DNA of 32,775 nucleotides from Vicinamibacteria bacterium (GTDB lineage: Bacteria > Acidobacteriota > Vicinamibacteria > Fen-336), in the NCBI GenBank assembly GCA_025923995.1, contig JAICEW010000029.1:1-32775 (forward strand), given 5' to 3'. Each line of letters opens with the position of its first letter. Position 1 is the first letter of the stretch. Of the stretch, positions 22,668 to 32,100 are shown piece by piece. Position numbers and translations under genes: made by a program. The notes below the pieces were generated by a model. It was given only the letters and a program-made list of their open reading frames with translations. It ran no database searches and was not told the DNA's origin.

Positions 22668-23730
22668 GGGCCTGCACCACCTGCGCGTCGAAGCCGTCGG
22701 CCGGCGCGCCCTGCTTCTGCAGATACGCGTCGCGCTGCTGCTGGAGCGTCGCCACGCGGGCCTGCAGCCGCGCGCGCGTCTCCTTCTGGGCCTTCAGGTA
22801 CGCGAGCGCCTCCGCGTCGCTCTTGCCCGCGAGCGTGGCCGGCGGCGACGCCGCCTTGCGCATCGCGTCCAGCTCGCGCTTCTGCTCGGGCTCGGACATG
22901 TCCACCAGGTCCTTGTCGGCCAGCGTGTCGGCGAGGCCGTAGTACCCCGCCGCTTCCGCCGCCGCGGCGGGAGCCATCGCCTTGCGCGACTCCAGCCGGC
23001 GCGCGACGACGACCTGCTCCGCGACCGTGCCGCCGGCCACGACGGTGCCGGCCAGCTCGGCGTTGAGGCGCGCCAGCTCGGCGTCGACCGGCGTGATGCG
23101 CACGGGCATGCCGCCCTGGCCGTCGATCTGCGCGTAGTGGCCCATCCCCAGCTGCGCGATCTCGCGCCAGAAGCCCGCCGTGTCCTGCGCCGGCCCGCAC
23201 TGGATCGTCTCCACCACGATGCCGCGCTGGCGGGCCTCGCGCGCGTGCCGGCGGTAGTCGAACCCGTCCTGGTAGCCGACCTGGGGGGGCGCGTCGCCCA
23301 CCAGGAAGATGATGCGCAGGGCCTCGCCTCGCGACCACGACACCCGGTGGACCGCGTCGGACATCGCGCGCGAGACGTGCTCCGGCCAGTCGCCGCCGCC
23401 GCCCGCCTCGAACGCGGAGAGGTTCGCGTACACCGCGTCCATGTCCGAGGAGAAGTCGTGCACGCGCGTCACGTACGCGTCGCCCTGGTCGCGATAGCCG
23501 ACGAGGGCGATCCGCAGCTCGGGGCGGGGCCGCCCCTCGCCGATGAGGCGCGCGATCGACCAGATGCGGCGCTTGGCCCCCTCGATGAGCCCGCCCATGC
23601 TGCCGGTCGTGTCCAGCACGAACGCGACCTCCACCCTCGGCCGGTGCGGCGACACCGCCTTCACCTGCGCCCACGCCGGGGCCGCCGTCCCCACCGCCGC
23701 CGCCACCAGGACACCCGCCAGAATCCGCAT
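22630..23730 (-). CDS. Exported von Willebrand factor type A domain protein
   Basis: The 366-residue protein has a cleavable signal peptide (1-21, ending APAWA). A VWA domain (about 31-260) follows, with a MIDAS metal site: DTTGS (40-44), Asp81 in VGYRDQGD and Asp114 in GGGGDWPEHV. A C-terminal helical, coiled-coil-like region (about 290-366) is rich in Lys, Gln and Ala. It is likely periplasmic and probably mediates metal-dependent protein binding; the partner is unknown. ATG at 23730 follows a strong AGGAGGT. Its 3' end overlaps the converging HXXEE gene by 38 bp. Confidence 0.9.
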   Translation of the reverse strand: MRILAGVLVAAAVGTAAPAWAQVKAVSPHRPRVEVAFVLDTTGSMGGLIEGAKRRIWSIARLIGEGRPRPELRIALVGYRDQGDAYVTRVHDFSSDMDAVYANLSAFEAGGGGDWPEHVSRAMSDAVHRVSWSRGEALRIIFLVGDAPPQVGYQDGFDYRRHAREARQRGIVVETIQCGPAQDTAGFWREIAQLGMGHYAQIDGQGGMPVRITPVDAELARLNAELAGTVVAGGTVAEQVVVARRLESRKAMAPAAAAEAAGYYGLADTLADKDLVDMSEPEQKRELDAMRKAASPPATLAGKSDAEALAYLKAQKETRARLQARVATLQQQRDAYLQKQGAPADGFDAQVVQALKAQAQKHGIQY

Positions 23731-23893
23731 GCGCGACCTCCTGCAAAGGCGTACAGGGCGGACTGCGGGGGTATTCCATGAAGGGTCTCCCCGCGGGCGC
23801 AGGGCGGTGATAGGCTCGGGAGCATCGGGGCTTGACTGGAGGTCGATGCGAGCCGACCGCCGCAAGCGCCCCCTTGCCTAAAGGGAGGTATGC

Positions 23894-24391
23894 ATGCGTG
23901 CATCGGTGAAGGCCGCCGCGGCGCTCGCACTGACGCTCGGGCTGGCTGGATGGGGTTGCAACGACGCGACGGAAGACCTCGAAGTCTTCAGGGCTGACCT
24001 GAGCCCGGGCAACGAAGTGCCGGCCCGGAACAGCCCGGCCTCGGGCACGGCCGGGTTCACGTTCGACGGCACGACCGTCCGCTACAGCGTCGAGGTGGAC
24101 GACCTCAGCCGGACGTTCATGGGGCACATCCAGTCCGCGCCGGCCGGGACGAACGGCCCGGTGAGGGTGTGGCTGTGGCCGTCGACGACGCCGGGGCCAG
24201 GGCCCGAGGTGTCGTTCACGGACAAGACGGTGATCGCGGAAGGGTCGTTCACGGCGGCCAACGTGACGGGCATCGGCTTCGACGCGCTCCTCAACGAGAT
24301 GCGGAACGGGAACGCGTACGTGAACTTCCACAGCACGACCTATCCGGGCGGAGAGATCCGCGGCCAGGTCCGGCTGGTGGACGTCGACTAG
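23894..24391 (+). CDS. CHRD-domain exported protein, possible lipoprotein
   Basis: The 165-residue protein has a signal peptide (about 1-21) ending LAGWGC, a non-canonical lipobox with Cys22. A CHRD domain (about 30-162) follows: FRADLSPGNEVPARNSPASG, VRYSVEVDDLS, GHIQSAPAGTNGPV and the closing YVNFHSTTYPGGEIRGQV. CHRD domains were first seen in chordin and occur in many bacterial secreted proteins; they are thought to bind or fold as beta domains and have no assigned enzymatic role. AAGGGAGG lies 5 nt upstream of ATG 23894. A strong hairpin follows its stop (24413-24437). Confidence 0.92.
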   Translation: MRASVKAAAALALTLGLAGWGCNDATEDLEVFRADLSPGNEVPARNSPASGTAGFTFDGTTVRYSVEVDDLSRTFMGHIQSAPAGTNGPVRVWLWPSTTPGPGPEVSFTDKTVIAEGSFTAANVTGIGFDALLNEMRNGNAYVNFHSTTYPGGEIRGQVRLVDVD

Positions 24392-24412
24392 CGGAAGCAC
24401 TCGCACCGAATC

Positions 24413-24437
24413 GGGGGGCCGGCGCGGCCGGTCCCCC
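24413..24437 (+). terminator. Strong hairpin after the CHRD gene, terminator-like
   Basis: Arms 24413-24423 (GGGGGGCCGGC) and 24427-24437 (GCCGGTCCCCC) pair over 11 bp with one G-U around a GCG loop, 21 nt after the CHRD stop. No T-run follows, so it may be a U-tract-free terminator or simply a stabilising 3' hairpin. Confidence 0.5.
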
Positions 24438-24456
24438 ACTCGCCTCGGGCGCTTGG

Positions 24457-24462
24457 CATAAT
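24457..24462 (+). promoter_or_regulatory. Possible -10 box of the histidine kinase operon
   Basis: CATAAT lies 9 nt before the GTG at 24472, downstream of the hairpin. It would give a leader of only a few nucleotides. No -35 match is visible. Confidence 0.3.
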
Positions 24463-24471
24463 TCGAGTACC

Positions 24472-26166
24472 GTGCCCCCCGTAGCGCCCACCGACGCCGA
24501 GCGGCTCCTGCGCCAGCGGGAGACGCTGCGCGAGGTCATCGAGTCGATCAGCAGCCAGCTGGAGCTGCGCCCGCTGCTGCTGAGCATCCTGCGGCACGCC
24601 TGCGAGCTGATGGACGCGGACGTGGGCTCGATCGGGCTCCACGACGCCGACGCGCGGGTCATGGAGATCGTGGCCGCGCACGGCCTGCCCGACGGGGAGC
24701 TGGGTCGCCGCCAGGGACCGGGCGAGGGGCTCGCGGGTCTCGTGATGGAGCGGCGCGAGCCGGTCGTGCTCCAGTCCTACGGGAGCGTGCCCAACCCGGT
24801 CTACCCCGAGCTGGGCCACCACGCGGTGGTCGCGGTGCCGATCCTCTGGCGCGAGCGGCTGCTCGGGTTCTTCGGGGTGGGCGGCGAGCCGCCGCGGCGC
24901 TTCGACGAGGCGGACGTGCAGACGCTGGCCCTGTTCGCGCGCCACGCCGCCATCGCCATCGAGAACGCGCGGCGGTACCAGTGGGAGCAGCGGCGCACCG
25001 AGCGGCTCGCGCTCATCGCGCGCATCGGCCACATCATCACCGCCGACCTGGCGCTCGACGACCTGCTGGAGCGTGCGGCCGAGGCCATCCACGAGCTGCT
25101 GGGCTATCCCAACGTGGACATCCCGCTCGTGCACCCCCGCGATCCCGACACGCTGGTGGTGCGCGCCAGGGGCGGCGCCTACAAGCGCCACATCGCGGGC
25201 GAGGACCGGCTCCCCATCACCCAGGGCATCATGGGCGCGGCCGTGCGCGAGCGCCGCGTGCAGCTGGTGAACGACATCTCGCAGGACCCGCGCTACGTGA
25301 AGCCGACCGGCGCGGTGGACGTGAGGGCGGAGCTGGCGGTGCCGATCGTGCTGGGCGACCACGTGCTGGGGGTGCTCAACGTCGAGAGCGACGGCTGCTT
25401 CGACCAGGAAGACGCCACCAGCCTGCAGATCATCGCCGACCACCTCGCGGTCGCGATCCGCAACGCGCGGCTGTTCGAGAGTGCCTCGGCCCTGGCCGTG
25501 CTGGAGGAGCGCGAGCGCCTCTCGCGCGACCTGCACGACTCGGTCACGCAGATGCTGTTCAGCGTCACGCTGGTCGCGCAGTCGCTGATCCCCGCCTGGA
25601 GGCAGGACCGGGCGGAGGGCGAGGCCCGCGCGCAGCGGCTGCTCACCTTGAGCCGCCTGGCCCTGGCCGAGATGCGCGCGCTCATCGCGGACCTGCGGCT
25701 GGACGTCCCCGCCCACGACTCGCTGCAGGGGGTGGCGCCGGTGGGGCTCTCGCGCGTCCGCAAGGAGGGCCTGCCGGCCGCGCTGCGCGGCTACGCGGAG
25801 GAGATCTCCGACGGGGCGCTCGAGGTGGTGTTGGAGCTGGAGGGCTACCGGCCCCAGCCCTTCGAGCGCGAGGAGGCGCTGTTCCGCATCGGCCAGGAGG
25901 CGCTCAACAACGTCGTGAAGCACGCGGAGGCGCGCACCGTCCGCATCGGCCTGCGCCAGGACCGCGACGGGATCCACCTGTGCGTGAAGGACGACGGCCG
26001 CGGGTTCGATCCCACGGCCCTCTCGGGCGCGGGCCAGGCCGGAGGCCTGGGCCTGGTCGGCATGCGCGAGCGCGCGCGCGCGCTGCGCGGCGAGCTGCGT
26101 TTCACGAGCGAGCCCGGAAAGGGCGCCGCGGTCACGGTGACGGTCCCAGGGGAGGCAAACGCATGA
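24472..26166 (+). CDS. GAF-GAF sensor histidine kinase (NarL/DesK-type HisKA_3)
   Basis: The 564-residue cytosolic sensor has no transmembrane segment. It has two GAF domains (about 26-165 and 182-335). The HisKA_3 dimerisation domain has H-box ERERLSRDLHDSVTQ and phospho-acceptor His355. The C-terminal HATPase (about 464-562) has N-box ALNNVVKHAEA with Asn480 and G-boxes DDGRGFDP and GGLGLVGM. GAF domains sense small molecules or redox state; the signal here is unknown. The only plausible start is GTG at 24472, without a Shine-Dalgarno sequence, preceded by CATAAT 9 nt upstream. Its stop overlaps the response-regulator start (ATGA), so the two form a coupled two-component pair. Confidence 0.93.
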   Translation: MPPVAPTDAERLLRQRETLREVIESISSQLELRPLLLSILRHACELMDADVGSIGLHDADARVMEIVAAHGLPDGELGRRQGPGEGLAGLVMERREPVVLQSYGSVPNPVYPELGHHAVVAVPILWRERLLGFFGVGGEPPRRFDEADVQTLALFARHAAIAIENARRYQWEQRRTERLALIARIGHIITADLALDDLLERAAEAIHELLGYPNVDIPLVHPRDPDTLVVRARGGAYKRHIAGEDRLPITQGIMGAAVRERRVQLVNDISQDPRYVKPTGAVDVRAELAVPIVLGDHVLGVLNVESDGCFDQEDATSLQIIADHLAVAIRNARLFESASALAVLEERERLSRDLHDSVTQMLFSVTLVAQSLIPAWRQDRAEGEARAQRLLTLSRLALAEMRALIADLRLDVPAHDSLQGVAPVGLSRVRKEGLPAALRGYAEEISDGALEVVLELEGYRPQPFEREEALFRIGQEALNNVVKHAEARTVRIGLRQDRDGIHLCVKDDGRGFDPTALSGAGQAGGLGLVGMRERARALRGELRFTSEPGKGAAVTVTVPGEANA

Positions 26167-26828
26167 GCGCGCCCATCCGGGTGATGATCGTGGACGATCA
26201 CGAGCTGGTCCGCGAGGGCCTGAGGTCCGTCCTGGTGCAGGAGGACGAGGTGGAGCTGGTGGGCGAGGCCCGCGACGGGGCCGAGGCCGTCGCCGCCGCC
26301 GCCCGCCTGTCGCCCGACGTGGTGCTGATGGACCTGCAGATGCCCGGGCTGGACGGGATCGAGGCCCTGACCCGCATCCGTGCCCAGCGCCCGCAGACGC
26401 AGGTGGTGGTGCTCACCAACTTCGCGAGCGACCAGAAGGTGCGCGACGCGGTGGCGGCCGGCGCCATCGGGTACCTGCTGAAGGACGTGCTCAAGAGCGA
26501 GCTGGTGCAGGCCATCCGCAACGCGCACGAGGGCCGGCCCTCGCTGCACCCGGAGGCGCAGCGCCACCTGATGCGCCGCGTCACGACGCCGCCGGCGGCG
26601 CCGGAGGGCAGCGAGCTGACGCCGCGCGAGCGGTCGGTGCTGGAGCTGATCGCGGGCGGGCACAGCAACAAGTCGATCGCGTCGGTCCTGAACCTGTCGG
26701 AGGGGACCGTCAAGGGCTACGTGAGCGCGGTCCTGTCGAAGCTGGGCGTCGACGACCGCACGCAGGCGGCCCTCTACGCGGTCAAGCACGGCCTGGCCCC
26801 CGGCTCCGGCGAGCCGCCCCGGAGCTGA
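26163..26828 (+). CDS. LuxR/NarL-family response regulator
   Basis: The 221-residue protein has a receiver domain (about 4-122) with acid pocket DDHE (11-14), phospho-acceptor Asp57 in VVLMDLQMPG, the switch threonine in VVVLTNF and the invariant Lys in GYLLKD. A C-terminal LuxR helix-turn-helix follows (about 152-212: LTPRERSVLELIAGG, SEGTVKGYVSAVLSKLGV). It is the expected partner of the GAF histidine kinase, whose stop codon its ATG overlaps. GGGGAGG lies about 7 nt upstream inside that gene. Its own stop overlaps the pxpA start (TGATG), so regulation of the 5-oxoprolinase genes by this regulator is a reasonable inference. Confidence 0.95.
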   Translation: MSAPIRVMIVDDHELVREGLRSVLVQEDEVELVGEARDGAEAVAAAARLSPDVVLMDLQMPGLDGIEALTRIRAQRPQTQVVVLTNFASDQKVRDAVAAGAIGYLLKDVLKSELVQAIRNAHEGRPSLHPEAQRHLMRRVTTPPAAPEGSELTPRERSVLELIAGGHSNKSIASVLNLSEGTVKGYVSAVLSKLGVDDRTQAALYAVKHGLAPGSGEPPRS

Positions 26829-27589
26829 TGCGGATCGACCTCAACGCCGACCTGGGCGAGGGCTTCGGCGCCTACGCCATGGGCGACGACGCGGCGGTGC
26901 TCGAGGTGGTGACGTCCGCCAACGTGGCCTGCGGGTTCCACGGCGGCGATCCGCGCGTGATGGACCGCACCGTCGGCCTGGCCGTCCGCCACGGTGTCGC
27001 GGTCGGCGCGCACCCTGGGCACTGGGACCTGCGCGGGTTCGGGCGCCGGGCCATCCCGGCCGAGCCGGCCGAGATCGAGACGGACGTGCTGTACCAGGTG
27101 GGCGCCCTCTCCGCGTTCGCGCACGCGCACGGCGCGGGGCTCGTGCACGTCAAGCCGCACGGCGCGCTGTACAACCAGGCGGCGGCCGACCACGTCGTCG
27201 CGCGCGCGGTCGCGCGGGGCGTGGCGCGCGCGGGGCGCGGGCTGGTGCTGGTCGGGCTCGCGGGCTCGAGCGTCATGCGGGGCGCGGCCGAGGCCGAGGG
27301 GCTGCGCTTCGCGGCCGAGGCGTTCGCGGACCGGCGCTACGAGCCGGACGGCTCGCTGCGCTCGCGCCGGCACCAGGACGCGGTGCTCCACGACCCGGCC
27401 GCGGCGGCCGCGCAGGCGGTCTCGATCGTCCGCGACGGGCACGCGCTCGACCTGGACGGCCGCGCGGTCCGCGTGCGCGCGGACACGCTGTGCATCCACG
27501 GCGACGCGCCCGGCGCCGCCGAGACGGCGCGCGCGGTCCGCCGGGCGCTGGAAGCGGCGGGCGTGACGGTCGGCGCGCTCACCGTGTGA
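26828..27589 (+). CDS. pxpA: 5-oxoprolinase subunit A (LamB/YcsF family)
   Basis: PxpA is one of three subunits of the bacterial ATP-dependent 5-oxoprolinase, which opens pyroglutamate to glutamate. The 253-residue protein has the family signatures: DLNADLGEGFGAYAMGDD at the N-terminus, SANVACGFHGGDPRVM, VKPHGALYN and EAFADRRY, with LCIHGDAPGA near the C-terminus. The length is normal. The ATG at 26828 overlaps the response-regulator stop by one base (TGATG). Its own stop overlaps the GTG start of the pxpB-pxpC fusion by 4 nt, so the whole set is translationally linked. Confidence 0.96.
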   Translation: MRIDLNADLGEGFGAYAMGDDAAVLEVVTSANVACGFHGGDPRVMDRTVGLAVRHGVAVGAHPGHWDLRGFGRRAIPAEPAEIETDVLYQVGALSAFAHAHGAGLVHVKPHGALYNQAAADHVVARAVARGVARAGRGLVLVGLAGSSVMRGAAEAEGLRFAAEAFADRRYEPDGSLRSRRHQDAVLHDPAAAAAQAVSIVRDGHALDLDGRAVRVRADTLCIHGDAPGAAETARAVRRALEAAGVTVGALTV

Positions 27590-29163
27590 CCGCGCTCCGC
27601 TTCGCGGACGTCGGCGACCGCGCCCTCGCCGTCTATCCCGAGGAGCCCGACGACGCGGCGTCCAGCGTGCGCGTGCGCGCGCTGGACCGCGCGCTGCGCG
27701 CCGTCCCGTTCGACGGCCTCGTGGAGTCGGTGCCGTCGGTGCGCTCGCTGCTCGTGCTGTTCGACCCCGACGTGGTGACGCCGGCGCGGGTGCGCGACGC
27801 GCTCCGCGGCCTCGCGTCGACCTCGGAGGCGCCGGACGCGGGCCGGCTGCACCTGGTGCCGACACGCTACGGCGGCGAGGACGGCCCGGACCTGGCCGAG
27901 GTGGCCCGCGCGTGCGGGCTGGGCGAGGACGCGTTCGTGGAGGCGCACGCCGCGCGCGAGTACCGCGCGCTCATGCTCGGCTTCCGGCCCGGCTTCGCGT
28001 ACCTGGGCTGGCTGCCCGAGACGCTGCGCACGAAGCGCAAGGCCACGCCGCGCGTGCGCGTCCCGGCGGGCTCGGTGGCGGTGGCCGCGCTGCAGACCGC
28101 GATCTACCCGTCCGGGTCGGCCGGGGGCTGGAACCTCATCGGCCGCACGTCGGTCGCGCTGTTCGATCCCTCACGCGATCCGCCAGTCGTGATCGGTCCG
28201 GATGACCGCGTGCGCTTCGTGCCCACGCGGGACCCGCTCGCGGAGCCGGTCGCTCCCTCGCGCGATGCACCCTGGGTGGAGCCCGCGCTCGAGGTGATCG
28301 AGGGCGGGCTGGCCACGACCGTCCAGGACCTCGGGCGCAGCGGCTTCCGCCGGTTCGGCGTGTCTTCGGCCGGCGCTCTCGACTCGCTGTCCGCCACGCG
28401 GGCCAACGCCGCCGTCGGCAACGCGCCCGATCGCGCCGTTCTCGAGTGCACGGTGGCGGGGCCGACGCTGCGCTTCCTGAGGCCGGTCCGCTTCGCGGTC
28501 GCGGGCGCCGACCTGGGCGCGGTGCTCGAGCGTGCCGATCTGGGCGATTGGCCGGTGCCTCCGGCCGTGGCGGTGCTCGCGCGCGCCGGCAACGTGCTGC
28601 GCTTCTCGGGGCGCGCGACCGGCTGTCGCGCCTACGTCGCGTTCGCGGGCGGGCTGGACCTGCCGGTGCTGATGCGCTCGCGGTCCACCGACCTCACGGC
28701 GTCGTTCGGCGGGCACCAGGGACGCGCGCTGCGAGCGGGCGACCTGCTGCCGGTCGGCTCGAGCGGCTCCGAGGCGCGCGCGGCCGCGGATGCGGGGTGG
28801 TCGGATGACGGTGACGCGGTGACGGCGCGCGTAGTCATGGGACCCCAGGACGATCACTTCGCGCCCGAGACGCTCGCGCGCTTCCTCGCCGCCGAGTGGG
28901 CCGTGGCCGGCACGTCCGATCGCGCGGCCTGCCGATTGATCGGCCCGACCCTCGAGCACGCGGGCCCTTCCGAGATCTCGTCCGAGGGAATGGTGCCCGG
29001 GTCGATCCAGGTGCCGCCCGACGGCCAGCCGATCGTGATGCTGGCGGACGGCCCGACGACAGGCGGCTACCCGAAGATCGCGACGGTCGTGAGCGCGGAC
29101 GTGCGGCTCCTGGCCCAGCTGCTGCCCGGCACGGGGCGCGTCCTCTTCGCAAGGTGCCGTTAA
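27586..29163 (+). CDS. pxpB/pxpC: 5-oxoprolinase subunits B and C, fused (KipI-KipA-like)
   Basis: The 525-residue protein joins two normally separate 5-oxoprolinase subunits. Residues 1 to about 215 are PxpB/KipI-like, with GFRPGFAYLGWLPETL, RVPAGSVAVAALQTAIYP and GGWNLIGRT. About 230-525 is PxpC/KipA-like, with VIEGGLATTVQDLGRSGFRR, SSAGALDSLSATRANA and the late DGPTTGGYPKIATVVSADV. With PxpA directly upstream, all three activities are present. B-C fusions are common in this family, so the fusion itself is not novel. The start is GTG at 27586 within the pxpA stop (GTGA). The stop is TAA at 29161, shortly before the FG-GAP gene. Confidence 0.95.
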   Translation: MTALRFADVGDRALAVYPEEPDDAASSVRVRALDRALRAVPFDGLVESVPSVRSLLVLFDPDVVTPARVRDALRGLASTSEAPDAGRLHLVPTRYGGEDGPDLAEVARACGLGEDAFVEAHAAREYRALMLGFRPGFAYLGWLPETLRTKRKATPRVRVPAGSVAVAALQTAIYPSGSAGGWNLIGRTSVALFDPSRDPPVVIGPDDRVRFVPTRDPLAEPVAPSRDAPWVEPALEVIEGGLATTVQDLGRSGFRRFGVSSAGALDSLSATRANAAVGNAPDRAVLECTVAGPTLRFLRPVRFAVAGADLGAVLERADLGDWPVPPAVAVLARAGNVLRFSGRATGCRAYVAFAGGLDLPVLMRSRSTDLTASFGGHQGRALRAGDLLPVGSSGSEARAAADAGWSDDGDAVTARVVMGPQDDHFAPETLARFLAAEWAVAGTSDRAACRLIGPTLEHAGPSEISSEGMVPGSIQVPPDGQPIVMLADGPTTGGYPKIATVVSADVRLLAQLLPGTGRVLFARCR

Positions 29164-29166
29164 GAT
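29161..29166 (+). promoter_or_regulatory. Possible -10 box of the FG-GAP gene
   Basis: TAAGAT begins at the pxpB-pxpC stop codon and lies 21 nt before the ATG at 29188, predicting a leader of about 15 nt. No -35 match is visible, and read-through from the upstream operon is equally possible. Confidence 0.25.
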
Positions 29167-29187
29167 AGACGAAGCCTTCGACCTCCA

Positions 29188-32100
29188 ATGCCTGGCAACG
29201 CCTCCAAGGCGCTGGCGACCGCGTTCGCGGGCATCCTCGCGGCGCTCGTGCCCCGTCCCCTCACGGCACAGTCGTGCGTCAGTGCTGGCTTCCTTCCAGC
29301 GGCCACCACCGCGGTGGGCCCCAACGCGACGGGGATCGTGGCCGAGGACTTCAACCGTGACGGTCGGATCGACCTCGCGGTTGCGAGCGCGGCGTCGTCG
29401 AGTGTTTCCCTGCTGCTGGCGGCGGAGCCGAGCGGGTTCCATCCAGCCGCAACGATTCCCGTCGGACCGGCGCCGTTCGCACTCACGTCGGCCGACGTCA
29501 ACCGCGACTCGAAGCCGGATCTGCTCGTCCCCAATCGGGACGCCAACAACGTCTCGATCCTGCTCGGCGACGGGGAGGGCGGCTTCACGGCGGCACCGAC
29601 GGTCGGCGTGGGCGTTGCACCCGTGGGCATCGCGGCCGCGGACTTCGACCGCGATGGCGATGTTGACTTCGCCGTCGGGAACGCGGGGTCGGCGAGCGTG
29701 TCGGTGCGGCTGGGCGCGGGTGATGGCACCTTCACTGGCGCCGAGGTGCCGGTGGGCTCATCTCCCAGGGGGATCGTGACCGGCGACCTCAACCGGGACG
29801 GCCGACTCGACCTGGTTGTCGCCAGTTTCGATGGCGGAGCCGTCTCCGTGCTGCTGGGGAACGGAGCCGGCGGTTTCGGCGCGGCCACCGCCTTTCCTGC
29901 GGTGGCCGGCGCACTTGGAGTGGCGATCGCCGACTTCGACCGGAACGGCCGCCCCGATGTGGCCGTCACCGGCTTCTCCAGCGATGCCGTCGCCGTGTTG
30001 CCCGGCGACGGCATCGGTGGGCTGGGAGTGCCGGTCGTGAGCACCGCAACGGGTCAGCCGCGAGGCATCGCGGTGGCCGATTTCGACCGGGACGGCCGGC
30101 TCGATCTCGCGGTTTCGCTGAATGCTGCGAACGCTGTCGCCGTGCTGCGCGGAGAGGGCAATGGCGCGTTCGTTGCTGCTGCGCCGGTCCCGTCAGGCGA
30201 CGCACCGAACGGGTTGGTGGCCGCGGATATCGATCGCAACGGCAACGCGGATCTCGCGATTGCCAACCAAGGCTCGGCCAACGTGTCCATTGCTCTCGAC
30301 GCGCCGCCTCCTGCCTGCACGCGGTCGTCGTTCCCCTCAGCCCCCCAGACGTTCCGGATGGGCAGCGGCGACGGGATCATTGGAGCCGGCGACTTCAACA
30401 ACGATGGCGCGCTCGATGTGCTCGGACTCACCCTCGGGGCGGGGCTGACGTTCATGGCGGGTGAGGGATCCGGGCAGTTCACCGCCGGCGCCTCCGTGGG
30501 CCAAACGGGCACGTTCCGAGCGCTCGAGGTGGCCGACCTCAACGCCGATGGCAACCTTGACGCGGTCGCAACCCAACCCCAGGACGGCCTCATCCGGGTC
30601 TTCCTGGGTGACGGCAGGGGCGGCTTCACGCAGACACACTACGCGGCCGGCCCCTTCCCCGAGGGGCTCGCCATCGCCGACCTGAACGGCAACGGAGTGC
30701 CGGACCTGGCGGTCACCCTGAACGGAGGCGGGGTGGTCATGACCCTGCTCGGCACGGGGACCGGGACGTTCACGAGCGGAGGGGTGTGGCCCGCCGGCCC
30801 AAACCCCGGCGCCATCGTGGCATACGACCTGAATGGCGACGGCCGCATGGACCTCGCGGTTGCGGATCGACCGTTCGTCCCCAGGCAAGTCGTGGTCCTC
30901 CTCGGCAACGCCACCGGCGGGTTCGATCTCCTGCCACCCTTCCCAGTCGAGGTCTACCCGACAGGCATGGTGGCGGCCGACCTGAGCGGCGACGGGATTC
31001 CGGACCTCGCGGTCGTCGATTACTGGATCCCCCGTGTCGTCATCTACACCGGCAACGGTGACGGCACGTTCGCGATGGGCCCGGACATTCCCCTCACCGG
31101 CAACACCTACGCGGTCGAGACGGCCGACCTCGACTCCGATGGACGGCCGGAGCTCCTGGTCACCAACTTCGAGCCACTCGTCAGCGTGATCCGGGGGGAC
31201 ACGGCCTCCGGCTTCGTCGCTCGCCACTACCCGATCGCCCGCGCCAGCTCCTCGGTGGGTGCGGGTGACTTCGACTCGGACGGGCGCGCGGATGTCGCCG
31301 TCGGCGACTGGTCAGGGGTCTTCTCGCTGCTGCGAGGGGACGGAGAAGGCGGCCTGGTGACGGCTGCGGCGATCCCGGTCGGCGCCGCGCCCACGTCCCT
31401 GGCCGCTGCGGACCTGGACCGGGACGGCCGTGAAGATCTCGTGCTCGGCCACGCGGACGGCGTGTGGACGATGCGCGGGAATGGAGCCGGGGGCTTGGGG
31501 GAGCCTCAACCGACGCCATTGGGCTTCGAGCCGGCCGCGACGCTTCTGGCGGACATGGACGGGGACGGGATCGTCGATCTCGTGGCCACCGACCCGGGCG
31601 CTGGCGTCGTGGTGGTGCGGTCCGGCAACGGCTCAGGCACGTTCGGTGCGCCCTCCGCGTACGCGACGGGCGCGGGCGCGCGTCGGGTGGCATCCGGCGA
31701 CTTCGATGGCAACGGTCGGCCGGATCTGGCCGTCTCCAACGTCGAAGCCCAGACCGTATCGATCCTGCTCAACGACGGCTCGGGGACGCTGGTCGCCGCT
31801 CCACCGTTGGCCATGGCCGGCATGCCGTCGGGCCTCGCGGTCGGCGACTTCGACCGCGACGGGCGCGTGGATCTCGCCATCACCAATCGCGTCGAGCTCG
31901 AGGGCAGCTTCACCGTCTGGCGCGGGCAGGGCGACGGCACCTTCACGAACCTGGCCACGGTGGCCGCCGCACCGTTTCCCGACGACTCCTTTGCCCAGGA
32001 TCTCGACGGCGACGGGATCCTCGACCTCTCGGTTCTCTGTGACTATGCGTTCTTCACGATCGTTCGGCATTTCGCGGGGGACGGTCGCGGGGGGTTCGTC

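Noticed and set aside
23765-23794. Possible hairpin GCGGGG / CCCCGC between the VWA and CHRD genes
   Set aside because: Only 6 bp with an 18-nt loop, which is expected often in DNA this GC-rich.
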